IMG/VR virus record: IMGVR_UViG_3300043449_000953
Span: 1-23,060 of that record
DNA length: 23,060 nt
Strand: one strand, 5' to 3'
Source: a virus
The notes under the pieces were generated by a model. That model searched no databases and had not been told where the DNA came from. It worked only from the letters and a program-made list of their open reading frames with translations. Position numbers and translations under genes: made by a program. Positions 12,687 to 19,360 of the stretch are shown one piece after another; the stretch's first letter is position 1; each line of letters begins with the position of its first letter.

Positions 12687-13520
12687 ATGATCCAGAATAG
12701 TGCAATGCTTGTTGACCTGAACATCTCTGTGTGGACTGGTCGCAAGATGGACAAGAAGGTGTCGGATGAAATCGATGCCAGCAAAAACACCAAGGCCAAG
12801 GCGGGCAACTACCACAAGAAGCTGTTGGCAGGTACCGACAAGCTGGATGCGATCCAGAGCCTGACCAGCACAATCCGCTTGTGGCATCACGTTCATACGT
12901 TGCCGTGGTCGGATGGCGGTTCGAGGCTGTTGCCGGTGCAGAGCTTCTTCGAGTACAAGCCAGCGATTGCCGAGTTCGAGCAGAAGTTCTACGCGCTTGT
13001 CGAGGAGTTTCTGGCCGAGTACCCGACGCTCGTGAGTGCAGCGGCGTTCCAGTTGGGCGACCTGTTCAATTCCAACGACTATCCGCCAGTGTCCGAGCTG
13101 CGCAGCAAGTTCCGTTTCCGCTACGTGTTCATGCCGGTACCGACTTCGGGCGACTTCCGCATCGATATCGAGGACGCGAGCCGCAAGGATCTTGAGGAGC
13201 AGTACACCAAGTTCTATGCCGACAAGTTGTCCGAAGCCATGAAGGACGTGTGGGAACGACTGCACGACTGCCTCTCGCATATGAGCGACAAGCTGGCTGG
13301 TGAGGAGAAGCAGCTGTTCCGTGACTCGCTTGTGGAGAATGCCGTGGAACTGTGCGGGGTGTTGGGCAAGCTGAACGTGGCGAACGACCTGAAGCTTGAA
13401 GATGCTAGGCAGAAGCTGGAGCGTGCCCTGATGGGTGTGTCCGCTGTCGAGCTGCGCAAGCACAACGACCTGCGCAAGGATGTCAAGGCCAAGGTCGATG
13501 AAATCCTTTCGATGTTCTAA
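12687..13520 (+). CDS. DUF3150-like protein, partner of the AAA+/VWA genes
   Basis: 277 aa from ATG 12687 with AGGAG 8 bases before it. The sequence (LNISVWTGRKMDKKV near the start, KAGNYHKKLL, FRFRYVFMPVP in the middle, then long helices to the end) resembles DUF3150 proteins, which in my knowledge are often encoded beside CobS-like ATPases and CobT-like VWA proteins in phages and integrative elements. It is 26 bases after the VWA gene in the same direction. The family call is from memory of the pattern and its neighbourhood; the biochemical role is unknown. Confidence 0.75.
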   Translation: MIQNSAMLVDLNISVWTGRKMDKKVSDEIDASKNTKAKAGNYHKKLLAGTDKLDAIQSLTSTIRLWHHVHTLPWSDGGSRLLPVQSFFEYKPAIAEFEQKFYALVEEFLAEYPTLVSAAAFQLGDLFNSNDYPPVSELRSKFRFRYVFMPVPTSGDFRIDIEDASRKDLEEQYTKFYADKLSEAMKDVWERLHDCLSHMSDKLAGEEKQLFRDSLVENAVELCGVLGKLNVANDLKLEDARQKLERALMGVSAVELRKHNDLRKDVKAKVDEILSMF

Positions 13521-13535
13521 TTATCAGGTGATAAC
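13521..13535. repeat. Dispersed palindrome copy 10 (intergenic, carries a ribosome site)
   Basis: TTATCA-GG-TGATAA then C; the outer G of the left arm is A here. It fills the 15-base gap between two genes and touches the next ATG (13536). Its centre AGGTGA is also the only ribosome site of that gene, so a bound protein or a folded hairpin would block translation. Confidence 0.88.
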
Positions 13536-14336
13536 ATGATTATTATTGACGACACAGATTCGCTGTACGGGGAGTTGGACCCTAAGCTGAAGGAAGCTGT
13601 CGAGCAGTTTGCCAAGAACCACAAGAGCGAGTTCCCGATCCACGCTGAGATATTCAGCAAGACCAAGGTGCGGTTCTGGGATACGCGGTTCGTGAAACAT
13701 GGCAGGTCACTCGCTAACTTGACGTTCAATATCGACAACGATAAAAAGTTGCGGCTGACTTCGACCCGCATCAAGAATCCGAAGTGTAAGCCCTTCCATT
13801 CAAACTACCACGCCAAGATCAGCAAGAACGTGGGGCCGATTGTCAAGGCATTGCGGGAGTTCGTGTACCCCACTACCCCTGTCGAAATGCGAGCGGCTTC
13901 GAGCAATGGAGTTGCTACCGCGCACAACGAATGGCAGACGGAACCCATGATTTCGTTCAAGGAGTTACGGGGGAACTTGTTTGATTCGGATGCGTCACTC
14001 GTTGCCGAGTTTCAGCAGTTGCTTGCGGCGGGGGCAATGCTCGCTACGGAACCGTTCAGGAAGTTTGCTGCCGAGGGAGTCGGGCTCTACGCAGAACGTG
14101 AACGACGCAATAGGGTTGATAACCGGTATACCTCGCTGTGCATCAATCCCGACAACACGATAGACATATGCGCACCAAATGGGGAAGCCTACCGGTTCGG
14201 ATCGGTAGCCGAGCTGCCCCCTGCCCTGAGTGAACGACTGGCCCTGCTGCGTATGACCGAGGGGGAAACATTCGTCCCCGAAGTCGGGATGAAGTACGGC
14301 GGGATCTTTTGGATTTACGAAGGGCCTAACGCTTGA
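13536..14336 (+). CDS. Unknown protein with a duplicated C-terminal segment (266 aa)
   Basis: ATG 13536 directly follows palindrome copy 10, whose AGGTGA acts as ribosome site. The N-terminal 120 residues are charged and mixed alpha/beta. The last part, LPPALSERLALLRMTEGETF followed by a GGIFWIY segment, is mirrored in the next gene (LPTFLTERLALLR...EGETF...FHVYL), so the two share a segment. No recognised domain. It is the last gene of the operon that starts at 9893. Confidence 0.82.
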   Translation: MIIIDDTDSLYGELDPKLKEAVEQFAKNHKSEFPIHAEIFSKTKVRFWDTRFVKHGRSLANLTFNIDNDKKLRLTSTRIKNPKCKPFHSNYHAKISKNVGPIVKALREFVYPTTPVEMRAASSNGVATAHNEWQTEPMISFKELRGNLFDSDASLVAEFQQLLAAGAMLATEPFRKFAAEGVGLYAERERRNRVDNRYTSLCINPDNTIDICAPNGEAYRFGSVAELPPALSERLALLRMTEGETFVPEVGMKYGGIFWIYEGPNA

Positions 14337-14361
14337 CTTGTTTGGGACAGTAGGATAGTTT
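14333..14361 (+). promoter_or_regulatory. Sigma-70-type promoter before the 93-aa gene
   Basis: TTGACT (14333-14338), a 17-base spacer and TAGTTT (14356-14361), a weaker -10. The next ATG is at 14368, about where transcription would begin. Confidence 0.6.
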
Positions 14362-14367
14362 AGGGGA

Positions 14368-14649
14368 ATGAAAACTTATGTAGCTACGATCTATTGTGAC
14401 GAGGAAGGTGGCGCGTTCGTAGCGCATGTAGGCAACAACAAGACCATAGAGAGTTTTCCACTTGTGGGGGATTCGGTTACGTTGCCAACATTCTTGACCG
14501 AGCGCCTTGCCTTGCTTCGCCTGTGTGAGCCTAGTAAACAAAACGAAGGAGAGACCTTTGGCAGACGACTAACCGATTCGATGTTCCATGTTTACTTAAG
14601 CAAGACTGAATTTGATCAACTGAAGAAATTATCTCGGAGTGCAAAATGA
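14368..14649 (+). CDS. Unknown 93-aa protein related to the end of the preceding gene
   Basis: ATG 14368 with AGGGG just upstream. MKTYVATIYCDEEGGAFVAHVG is a beta-rich start; the centre LPTFLTERLALLRL and EGETF match the C-terminal segment of the gene at 13536, and it ends DSMFHVYLSKTEFDQLKKLS. A shared domain is therefore likely, probably by duplication. It lies after its own weak promoter and overlaps the next gene by ATGA. Function unknown. Confidence 0.78.
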   Translation: MKTYVATIYCDEEGGAFVAHVGNNKTIESFPLVGDSVTLPTFLTERLALLRLCEPSKQNEGETFGRRLTDSMFHVYLSKTEFDQLKKLSRSAK

Positions 14650-15014
14650 AGAAGCTTTCTGTTTCCGTCGCCACGACCAACCTGCTCAAGAATTCCAAGC
14701 AGCCCCTGACTGTTGCCCAGATTGCCAAGGCTACCAATAAGCCAGCAGCACAGGTGGCAACGACGCTTTGGAAGTTGAAGAAGGACGGCAGGGTCTACCA
14801 CAACACCGCCACCAACACGTACCGGTTATCAGCTGATAACAAGTTGCCGACCCACGCCAAGGTCGCAGCGCCGCGTATCGAAGTTCCTGAGCATAGCGAT
14901 GCCAGCAACTCGGTGGACAAGCGGTATGTGGATATGGCGGTCAAGTACATGGACGCGCTGGCCGTGATCCGGTACCTCGAAGGCAAGATCGCTGACCGCG
15001 ATGTCAACGCCTGA
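14646..15014 (+). CDS. Winged-helix DNA-binding protein 1 (122 aa)
   Basis: Residues 5-60 form a winged helix: LLKNSKQPLTVAQIAKATNK (helices 1-2), PAAQVATTLWKLKKDGRVYH (recognition helix), then the wing NTATNTYRLSAD. The wing end RLSADNK is encoded by palindrome copy 11. The C-terminal helix (VDKRYVDMAVKYMDALAVIR) could dimerise. CGGAG precedes ATG 14646. Probably a phage transcription or replication regulator; the target is unknown. It overlaps the next gene by 14 bases. Confidence 0.82.
   Translation: MKKLSVSVATTNLLKNSKQPLTVAQIAKATNKPAAQVATTLWKLKKDGRVYHNTATNTYRLSADNKLPTHAKVAAPRIEVPEHSDASNSVDKRYVDMAVKYMDALAVIRYLEGKIADRDVNA
14825..14840. repeat. Dispersed palindrome copy 11
   Basis: GTTATCA-GC-TGATAAC followed by AAGTTG, inside the winged-helix gene. 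It is identical to copy 5 over all 16 bases although the host genes are unrelated. Confidence 0.9.
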
Positions 15015-15327
15015 GAAGAAGGTAAAAGATAGAGTCAAACGTGTGCTGGCAGGGTGCGGTATTTATTACTTCATGCCTGCCACGCACGGCTACGGCTCGT
15101 CCGGTATCCCCGACCTGATCGCATGTAGGAAGGGGTTGTTCATTGGCATCGAGTGCAAGGCTGAAGGTAATAAGCCAACTACGTTGCAGTTGAAGAACCT
15201 CAATGACATCGTGATGGCCGGGGGTGTCGGTATCCTCGTGGACGAGACGGGGCTTGCCGACTTCGAGCTGATCATCAACACAGCCAAGAGTGGCGAGTTC
15301 TTTGACTTGCTCGCCAAACCCAAATGA
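15001..15327 (+). CDS. VRR-NUC domain nuclease
   Basis: 108 aa, the normal size for a stand-alone VRR-NUC protein of the PD-(D/E)xK superfamily. SSGIPDLIACRKGLFIGIE followed by CKAEG gives the catalytic set Asp38, Glu51 and Lys53, with Gln63 in the following helix. These enzymes cut structured or branched DNA, and in phages a role in resolving recombination or replication intermediates is usually proposed. Encoded among DNA-binding proteins and just before the polymerase, which fits. ATG 15001 lies inside the previous gene; its stop overlaps the next ATG. Confidence 0.92.
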   Translation: MSTPEKKVKDRVKRVLAGCGIYYFMPATHGYGSSGIPDLIACRKGLFIGIECKAEGNKPTTLQLKNLNDIVMAGGVGILVDETGLADFELIINTAKSGEFFDLLAKPK

Positions 15328-15539
15328 GATCCCGCCCCACAGACGGGGTAGTTCGGCGCTTACTACGTTGGATGCGTAGCGAATATGCCGTTTCTGTAAA
15401 AGATATCGCCCGCAAGTTTGATCTTGGCATCACGCAGTCGAGGCGGTACATACACAGACTGGAAAGAGAAGGTGCAATCTATCCACGGTACAGAGACCGG
15501 TGTGTTTACTATTCAGTAAGGAAAGACAATGAGACTTGA
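15324..15539 (+). CDS. Winged-helix DNA-binding protein 2 (71 aa)
   Basis: The whole protein is one winged helix: VVRRLLRWMRSEYAVSVKDI, then ARKFDLGITQSRRYIHRLER as the recognition helix, EGAIYPRYRDRCVYYSV as the wing. ATGA overlap with the nuclease gene sets the start. It is very basic, so DNA binding is likely; the regulated site is unknown. The second of three such genes in 1.2 kb. Confidence 0.85.
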   Translation: MRSRPTDGVVRRLLRWMRSEYAVSVKDIARKFDLGITQSRRYIHRLEREGAIYPRYRDRCVYYSVRKDNET

Positions 15540-15831
15540 AAAATTATCCGACGCGCTACGTATGGTCAAGGCGGAGTTTGATATCGACGCCACGGACGCC
15601 ATGCTACTCAGCGAAATTCTCGCCGCCCGCAAGGAGAAAGGCGAAGTCGCTATCATGGAGATTGTGGAGAATTCCAAAGTCGCATCGCCAGCTACGCTCC
15701 ATGGGCGCATCAAGAAGCTGGTCACGCGCAACCTGCTTACCAAGGTTACCGACGAATCCAATATGCGGTTCAAGAAGCTGGAGCCGGGTACGAAGCTTGA
15801 GGCTCTGCACCGCGCATTATCTGAGGTGTGA
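15529..15831 (+). CDS. Winged-helix (MarR-like) DNA-binding protein 3 (100 aa)
   Basis: Helix VKAEFDIDATDAMLLSEILAA, then EVAIMEIVENSKVASPATLH and GRIKKLVTRNLLTKVTDESN, then MRFKKLEPG as the strand after the wing, a MarR-like arrangement. ATG 15529 is 11 bases inside the previous gene, after AGGAAAG. Likely a small regulator; no ligand site can be named. Overlap and order suggest co-expression with the nuclease and polymerase. Confidence 0.82.
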   Translation: MRLEKLSDALRMVKAEFDIDATDAMLLSEILAARKEKGEVAIMEIVENSKVASPATLHGRIKKLVTRNLLTKVTDESNMRFKKLEPGTKLEALHRALSEV

Positions 15832-15832
15832 T

Positions 15833-16315
15833 ATGGCTATTGAAGACATGAACGAAGGTGTACGAATGCTGGCGGAACGCATGAAGACTAATCCGGAGGA
15901 GTTCAACCGGTATGGGAAGTGGAACGACATGCTGGCAATCGTTGACGATCCGGACCATGTGAAGTTCCTTACCGCTGAAGAAATCAAGTACCTGCAGGAA
16001 ACGACCCGCGAGATGCAGCGGCAACGGTTCACGACCAAAGTGCTTGAGACCTTGGTGCGGGATGAGGCGCAGGAAGACGTGCTTTCCAAGCCGTCGATCT
16101 ATGCCTATGGCAGTGCAGGTGGCGGCAGTATGGGATCTACGACGAGCATCGCGCAAGCAGCCAACTACAGTCTGTCCGCACTGGCACGGCAGAATGCCAT
16201 GTCACAACAGGCTGCGATGAATGCGTCCGCTGCATATACCCCCAACTGGAACCCGCCAACGCAGACCAGTGCGCCATCTGGATTGTTGGATAAGATCAAG
16301 GGGTTGATCCCTTGA
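15833..16315 (+). CDS. Unknown protein before the DNA polymerase (160 aa)
   Basis: ATG 15833 follows GAGGTG. The N-terminal 85 residues are helical and charged (MNEGVRMLAERMKTNPEEF, LTAEEIKYLQETTREMQRQR). The second half is low complexity, rich in Ser, Ala, Gly, Asn and Gln, and ends in an amphipathic SGLLDKIKGLIP. The disordered tail with a hydrophobic tip could be a docking peptide. It overlaps the polymerase start by 4 bases, so a replication accessory role is plausible. I do not recognise a family. Confidence 0.78.
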   Translation: MAIEDMNEGVRMLAERMKTNPEEFNRYGKWNDMLAIVDDPDHVKFLTAEEIKYLQETTREMQRQRFTTKVLETLVRDEAQEDVLSKPSIYAYGSAGGGSMGSTTSIAQAANYSLSALARQNAMSQQAAMNASAAYTPNWNPPTQTSAPSGLLDKIKGLIP

Positions 16316-18150
16316 AAATCATCACGCTCGACTTCGAGACTTACTACGACAAGGAGTATTCCCTGTCCAAGGTAACGACCGAGGAGTACGTACGATCCGA
16401 ACGGTTCGAGGTTATCGGTGTCGGGCTGGCCGTGGACGACGAAGATCCCCAATGGTTTACAGGAACGCAGGAGGAAGTCCGTGATTGGTTACACCAGTTC
16501 GATTGGGCAAACTCGTTTGCCTTGGCCCACAACATGCAGTTCGATGGCGCAATCCTGTCGTGGCGGTTCGGAATCAAACCGAAAGGCTGGCTCGATACCC
16601 TCTGCATGGCGCGAGCGATCCATGGGGTGGATGCCGGTGGAAGCCTCAAGGCGCTGGCCGAGCGATACAACATTGGCGAGAAGGGCATCGAGGTCCTTGC
16701 TGCCATTGGTCTACGGCGGGCTGACTTCCCACCACACCAGCTGGAGCAATACGGCGAGTATTGCAAGAACGACGTAGCCCTGACTCGTACGCTGTTCCAC
16801 AGGCTGATGCTGCCGGGGTTGGGTGCAGGGTTCCCCATGAAGGAGCTCAAGGTCATCGATACAACATTGCGGATGTTTGTCGAACCGTCGCTGCGCCTGA
16901 GCCTGCCCTTGCTCGAAGCCCACCTTGAGAACGTCAAGGAGAAGAAGCTGAAGCTGCTGCAAGCAGCCGAGGCCGACAAGGACAGTCTGATGTCCAACGA
17001 CAAGTTCGCGCAGTTGCTTGTCCAACTGGGGGTTGTGCCGCCCAAGAAGCTCAGTATCCGCACGGGTAAGGAAGCATGGGCATTCGCCAAGACCGACGAG
17101 GAGTTCAAGGCGCTGCTGGAGCATCCGGACCTGCGGGTACAGACCCTTGTCGCGGCACGGCTTGGGAACAAGACCACACTGGAGGAGACCCGCACACAGC
17201 GGTTCATTGACATTGCCCTGCGTGGCAAGCTGCCGGTACCGATCAAATACTATGCAGCACACACGGGGCGGTGGGGTGGCGACGACAAGATCAACCTGCA
17301 GAACCTGCCAAGTCGTGGGCAGAATGCCAACCAGCTGAAGCGGGCGATCCTGCCGCCTGATGGTCACGTCATCATTGACTCGGACTCGTCGCAGATCGAA
17401 GCGCGTGTCGTGGCGTGGCTGGCTGGACAGGACGATCTCGTTGCTGCCTTCGCCAACGGCGAGGATGTGTACCGCATCATGGCTGCGCAGATCTACGGCA
17501 AGCCCCCCGAGGAGATCACGAAGGAGGAGCGGTTCGTCGGCAAGTCCGTCATCCTTGGTGCCGGGTACGGCATGGGCCCAGCGAAGTTCCAAGCCCAGCT
17601 GCAATCGTTTGGGGTGACGGTATCGCTTGAGGAATGTAAACGCATTATCAGTGTTTATCGCGCCACGTATTCACGGATTCCCGAGCTTTGGAAGCAGGCG
17701 CAAGCTTGCGTGGAGGCGGTCATCACGGGCAATGCAGCGAATCTGGGTGCTGTTGACGTGGTGCAGTTTGATGCTTCGCGGCAGGGATTCTTGCTGCCGA
17801 GCGGGTTGTGGCAGCGGTACGAAGGGCTGGTCAAGCTGATGACGCCCACCGGTCCCCAGTATGAGTACAAGACGCGCAGGGGGATGGTGAAGATCTACGG
17901 CGGCAAGGTGGTTGAGAATCTTTGCCAAGCGATTGCCCGGTGCGTCATTGCCGAGCAGATGCTGCTGATTGCCAAGCGGTACAAGGTTGTGTTGACCGTG
18001 CATGATGCGGTAGCCTGCATCGCCCCCGCTGCCGAAGCGGAGGAAGCCCAGAAGTATGTCGAGGAGTGTATGCGGTGGAGGCCCGAGTGGGCCAAGACCC
18101 TTCCGCTCAATTGCGAATCCGGTATTGGTAATAGTTACGGAGAGTGCTAG
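16312..18150 (+). CDS. DNA polymerase, family A, with 3'-5' exonuclease domain (copy 1)
   Basis: 612 aa, complete. The exonuclease has Exo I D-F-E-T (Asp7, Glu9), Exo II HNMQFD (Asp78) and Exo III YCKND (Tyr150, Asp154), all intact. The polymerase has motif A D-S-S-Q-I-E (Asp358-Glu363), motif B R407-x3-K411-x3-L415-x3-Y419-G and motif C VHDAV (His564, Asp565). It replicates phage DNA. The residue matching E. coli Phe762 is Leu here, a variant known in many phage polymerases. GATCCCTTGAAA at the start gives ATGA-like coupling (start TTG 16312, overlapping the previous stop). A second paralogue starts at 21822. Confidence 0.95.
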   Translation: MKIITLDFETYYDKEYSLSKVTTEEYVRSERFEVIGVGLAVDDEDPQWFTGTQEEVRDWLHQFDWANSFALAHNMQFDGAILSWRFGIKPKGWLDTLCMARAIHGVDAGGSLKALAERYNIGEKGIEVLAAIGLRRADFPPHQLEQYGEYCKNDVALTRTLFHRLMLPGLGAGFPMKELKVIDTTLRMFVEPSLRLSLPLLEAHLENVKEKKLKLLQAAEADKDSLMSNDKFAQLLVQLGVVPPKKLSIRTGKEAWAFAKTDEEFKALLEHPDLRVQTLVAARLGNKTTLEETRTQRFIDIALRGKLPVPIKYYAAHTGRWGGDDKINLQNLPSRGQNANQLKRAILPPDGHVIIDSDSSQIEARVVAWLAGQDDLVAAFANGEDVYRIMAAQIYGKPPEEITKEERFVGKSVILGAGYGMGPAKFQAQLQSFGVTVSLEECKRIISVYRATYSRIPELWKQAQACVEAVITGNAANLGAVDVVQFDASRQGFLLPSGLWQRYEGLVKLMTPTGPQYEYKTRRGMVKIYGGKVVENLCQAIARCVIAEQMLLIAKRYKVVLTVHDAVACIAPAAEAEEAQKYVEECMRWRPEWAKTLPLNCESGIGNSYGEC

Positions 18151-18152
18151 AA

Positions 18153-18431
18153 ATGAGTAAGTCCGCGTTAGACTCGCAGATTGGTGGCGATCACTACAAG
18201 ACCATGAAGATCCAGCCAATTGAATACAGTATGCAGAACGAGCTGAATGCCTGCCAGCATACGGCTATCAAGTACGTTACAAGGTACAAGTCCAAGGGTG
18301 GCAAGCAGGATTTGCTCAAGGCCATCCACACGATTCAGCTGCTTATCGAGCTGGAGTACCCGGAAGATACAAGCAACGCCCCTACCCAGCTTGAGCTCCA
18401 GTTCGGATCAGGGTCACGGGCAGGACGATGA
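18153..18431 (+). CDS. DUF3310 protein
   Basis: The start ATG 18153 (GGAGAG upstream) lies just after the polymerase stop; an in-frame start 9 bases earlier is possible. IGGDHYKTMKIQPIEY at residues 10-25 and CQHTAIKYVTRYKSKGGKQD near 33-52, with KAIHTIQLLIE, match the DUF3310 pattern common in phages and sometimes loosely named nucleotide kinase. 92 aa, with an unpatterned tail (QLELQFGSGSRAGR). Likely linked to nucleotide metabolism or replication; the actual activity is not established. Confidence 0.9.
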   Translation: MSKSALDSQIGGDHYKTMKIQPIEYSMQNELNACQHTAIKYVTRYKSKGGKQDLLKAIHTIQLLIELEYPEDTSNAPTQLELQFGSGSRAGR

Positions 18432-18583
18432 TTCCGAAATACGGGTCCGGACGGGTAAGGCAATGCGCGCTATGTAAGGATCGTAAGGAAACCAAAGGTG
18501 GTACTTACATCGGGCCGTTTCGCAAGTTCATATGTAAAGAGTGCAAGGAAAAACGGGAGAAGCGGAATGAAGATCGAACTTGA
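18428..18583 (+). CDS. Zinc-ribbon microprotein (51 aa)
   Basis: ATGA overlap with the DUF3310 stop. CALCKDRKETKGG and FICKECKEKREKR form two C-x-x-C pairs about 20 residues apart on a very basic chain, the usual appearance of a small zinc ribbon that may contact nucleic acid. It overlaps the next gene by 17 bases. Function unknown. Confidence 0.72.
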   Translation: MIPKYGSGRVRQCALCKDRKETKGGTYIGPFRKFICKECKEKREKRNEDRT

Positions 18584-18782
18584 TTATCAGCAGATCGATG
18601 AAGTTGTCATTCAGTCGTTGCAGAATACGCTGGCGAATTTTAAGGAGAATCTGGAGGCCCACCGCAACGGGAGAGGCTTAGAACTGTTTGTTGCTGATCC
18701 TGCTGAAGATGCCAAGATCATTAAGAAGCACATCAAGGCTTGCAAGCGGCTGCTTGAGTATTACGGTGGGGTGGTGGAATGA
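18567..18782 (+). CDS. Small helical protein (71 aa)
   Basis: ATG 18567 follows GGGAG by 7 bases and lies in the end of the previous gene. MKIELDYQQIDEVVIQSLQN, FKENLEAHRN, AKIIKKHIKACKRLLEYYGG are predicted helices, a pattern seen in many unnamed small phage proteins. No metal site or membrane segment. Stop overlaps the next start by ATGA. Confidence 0.78.
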   Translation: MKIELDYQQIDEVVIQSLQNTLANFKENLEAHRNGRGLELFVADPAEDAKIIKKHIKACKRLLEYYGGVVE

Positions 18783-18982
18783 ACGAATGGATCTTGATTA
18801 TTACGCTGGCCGGTGGAATTGACGGGGGAATGTTCGTCAAGGACGTTTATTCGTTCACTAAGGAAGACTGCGTAGCGGCGGCAAATTCTTGGAACAACGA
18901 GTGGTACTCCCGTCGCATAGAGAAATGGGCTTCCTCGTACGTGAAGGCGTCCGGATTCGCGATTTGCGTGAGGAAGAAATGA
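18779..18982 (+). CDS. Small unknown, possibly exported protein (67 aa)
   Basis: ATGA overlap sets the start at 18779. MNEWILIITLAGGIDGG is a mildly hydrophobic beta-type or signal-like start without a clear cleavage site; then FTKEDCVAAANSWNN and ASGFAICVRKK give two cysteines near opposite ends, which could pair. It resembles small unnamed phage proteins with a FxxxxxCxxA motif. Function and location unknown. Confidence 0.7.
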   Translation: MNEWILIITLAGGIDGGMFVKDVYSFTKEDCVAAANSWNNEWYSRRIEKWASSYVKASGFAICVRKK

Positions 18983-19056
18983 TCGACCTAAGCTTGGAAG
19001 AGATCCTGACCGGGGCGGTGGTTGTCGCGTTCGTCGGGCTTTTTCTGGGGGAGTAA
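18979..19056 (+). CDS. Very small membrane peptide (25 aa)
   Basis: ATG 18979 overlaps the previous stop as ATGA and has GAGGAAG upstream. MIDLSLEEILTGAVVVAFVG LFLGE is mostly one hydrophobic helix after an acidic start. Its only support is the ribosome site, overlap and the fact that it fills an otherwise unexplained 76-base gap in a packed operon. Confidence 0.5.
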   Translation: MIDLSLEEILTGAVVVAFVGLFLGE

Positions 19057-19058
19057 CA

Positions 19059-19241
19059 ATGCGCTACGTACAACGAAAAGACGGTGAGGGGTTTGAAGTA
19101 CCCTTGGACACTCCATATCGAATCGCTTGTTGCGATTGTGGGTTAGTTCACGACGTTGTTTTCGTATACGTAAAAGGCAAACTGGGGATGGCGGCAAAAC
19201 GCAACAACCGTGCAACAGCGGCTAGGAGGCGGAAGAAATGA
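19059..19241 (+). CDS. Small protein with CCDCG metal-site motif (60 aa)
   Basis: GGGGGAG stands 5-6 bases before ATG 19059. MRYVQRKDGEGFEVPLDTPY, IACCDCGLVHDVVF, then a basic tail RNNRATAARRRKK. The CCDCGLVH segment could bind zinc with the nearby His; the tail suggests nucleic-acid contact. Similar unnamed proteins occur in phages. Function unknown. Confidence 0.76.
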   Translation: MRYVQRKDGEGFEVPLDTPYRIACCDCGLVHDVVFVYVKGKLGMAAKRNNRATAARRRKK

Positions 19242-19360
19242 AAAAAGTTACTCGAATGTCGGCAATCAAGCTATTGTCCAAAACCCGTGGGGCAAAGCGG
19301 AAAGTCAGGAAATCAATGCGTAGACACTACAAACTTCGGCATGGGATGATCGGCAAATGA
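19238..19360 (+). CDS. Very basic 40-aa peptide
   Basis: ATGA overlap at both ends (19238 with the gene before, 19357 with ThyX), and AGGAGG a short way upstream. About 16 of 40 residues are Lys, Arg or His (RGAKRKVRKSMRRHYKLRHG). It could bind nucleic acid or mark a coupling cistron. No family recognised. Confidence 0.62.
   Translation: MKKVTRMSAIKLLSKTRGAKRKVRKSMRRHYKLRHGMIGK

Noticed and set aside
9851-14336. Long minus-strand open frames opposite the AAA+, VWA and DUF3150-like genes
   Set aside because: All are shadows of plus-strand genes with clear motifs and start signals.
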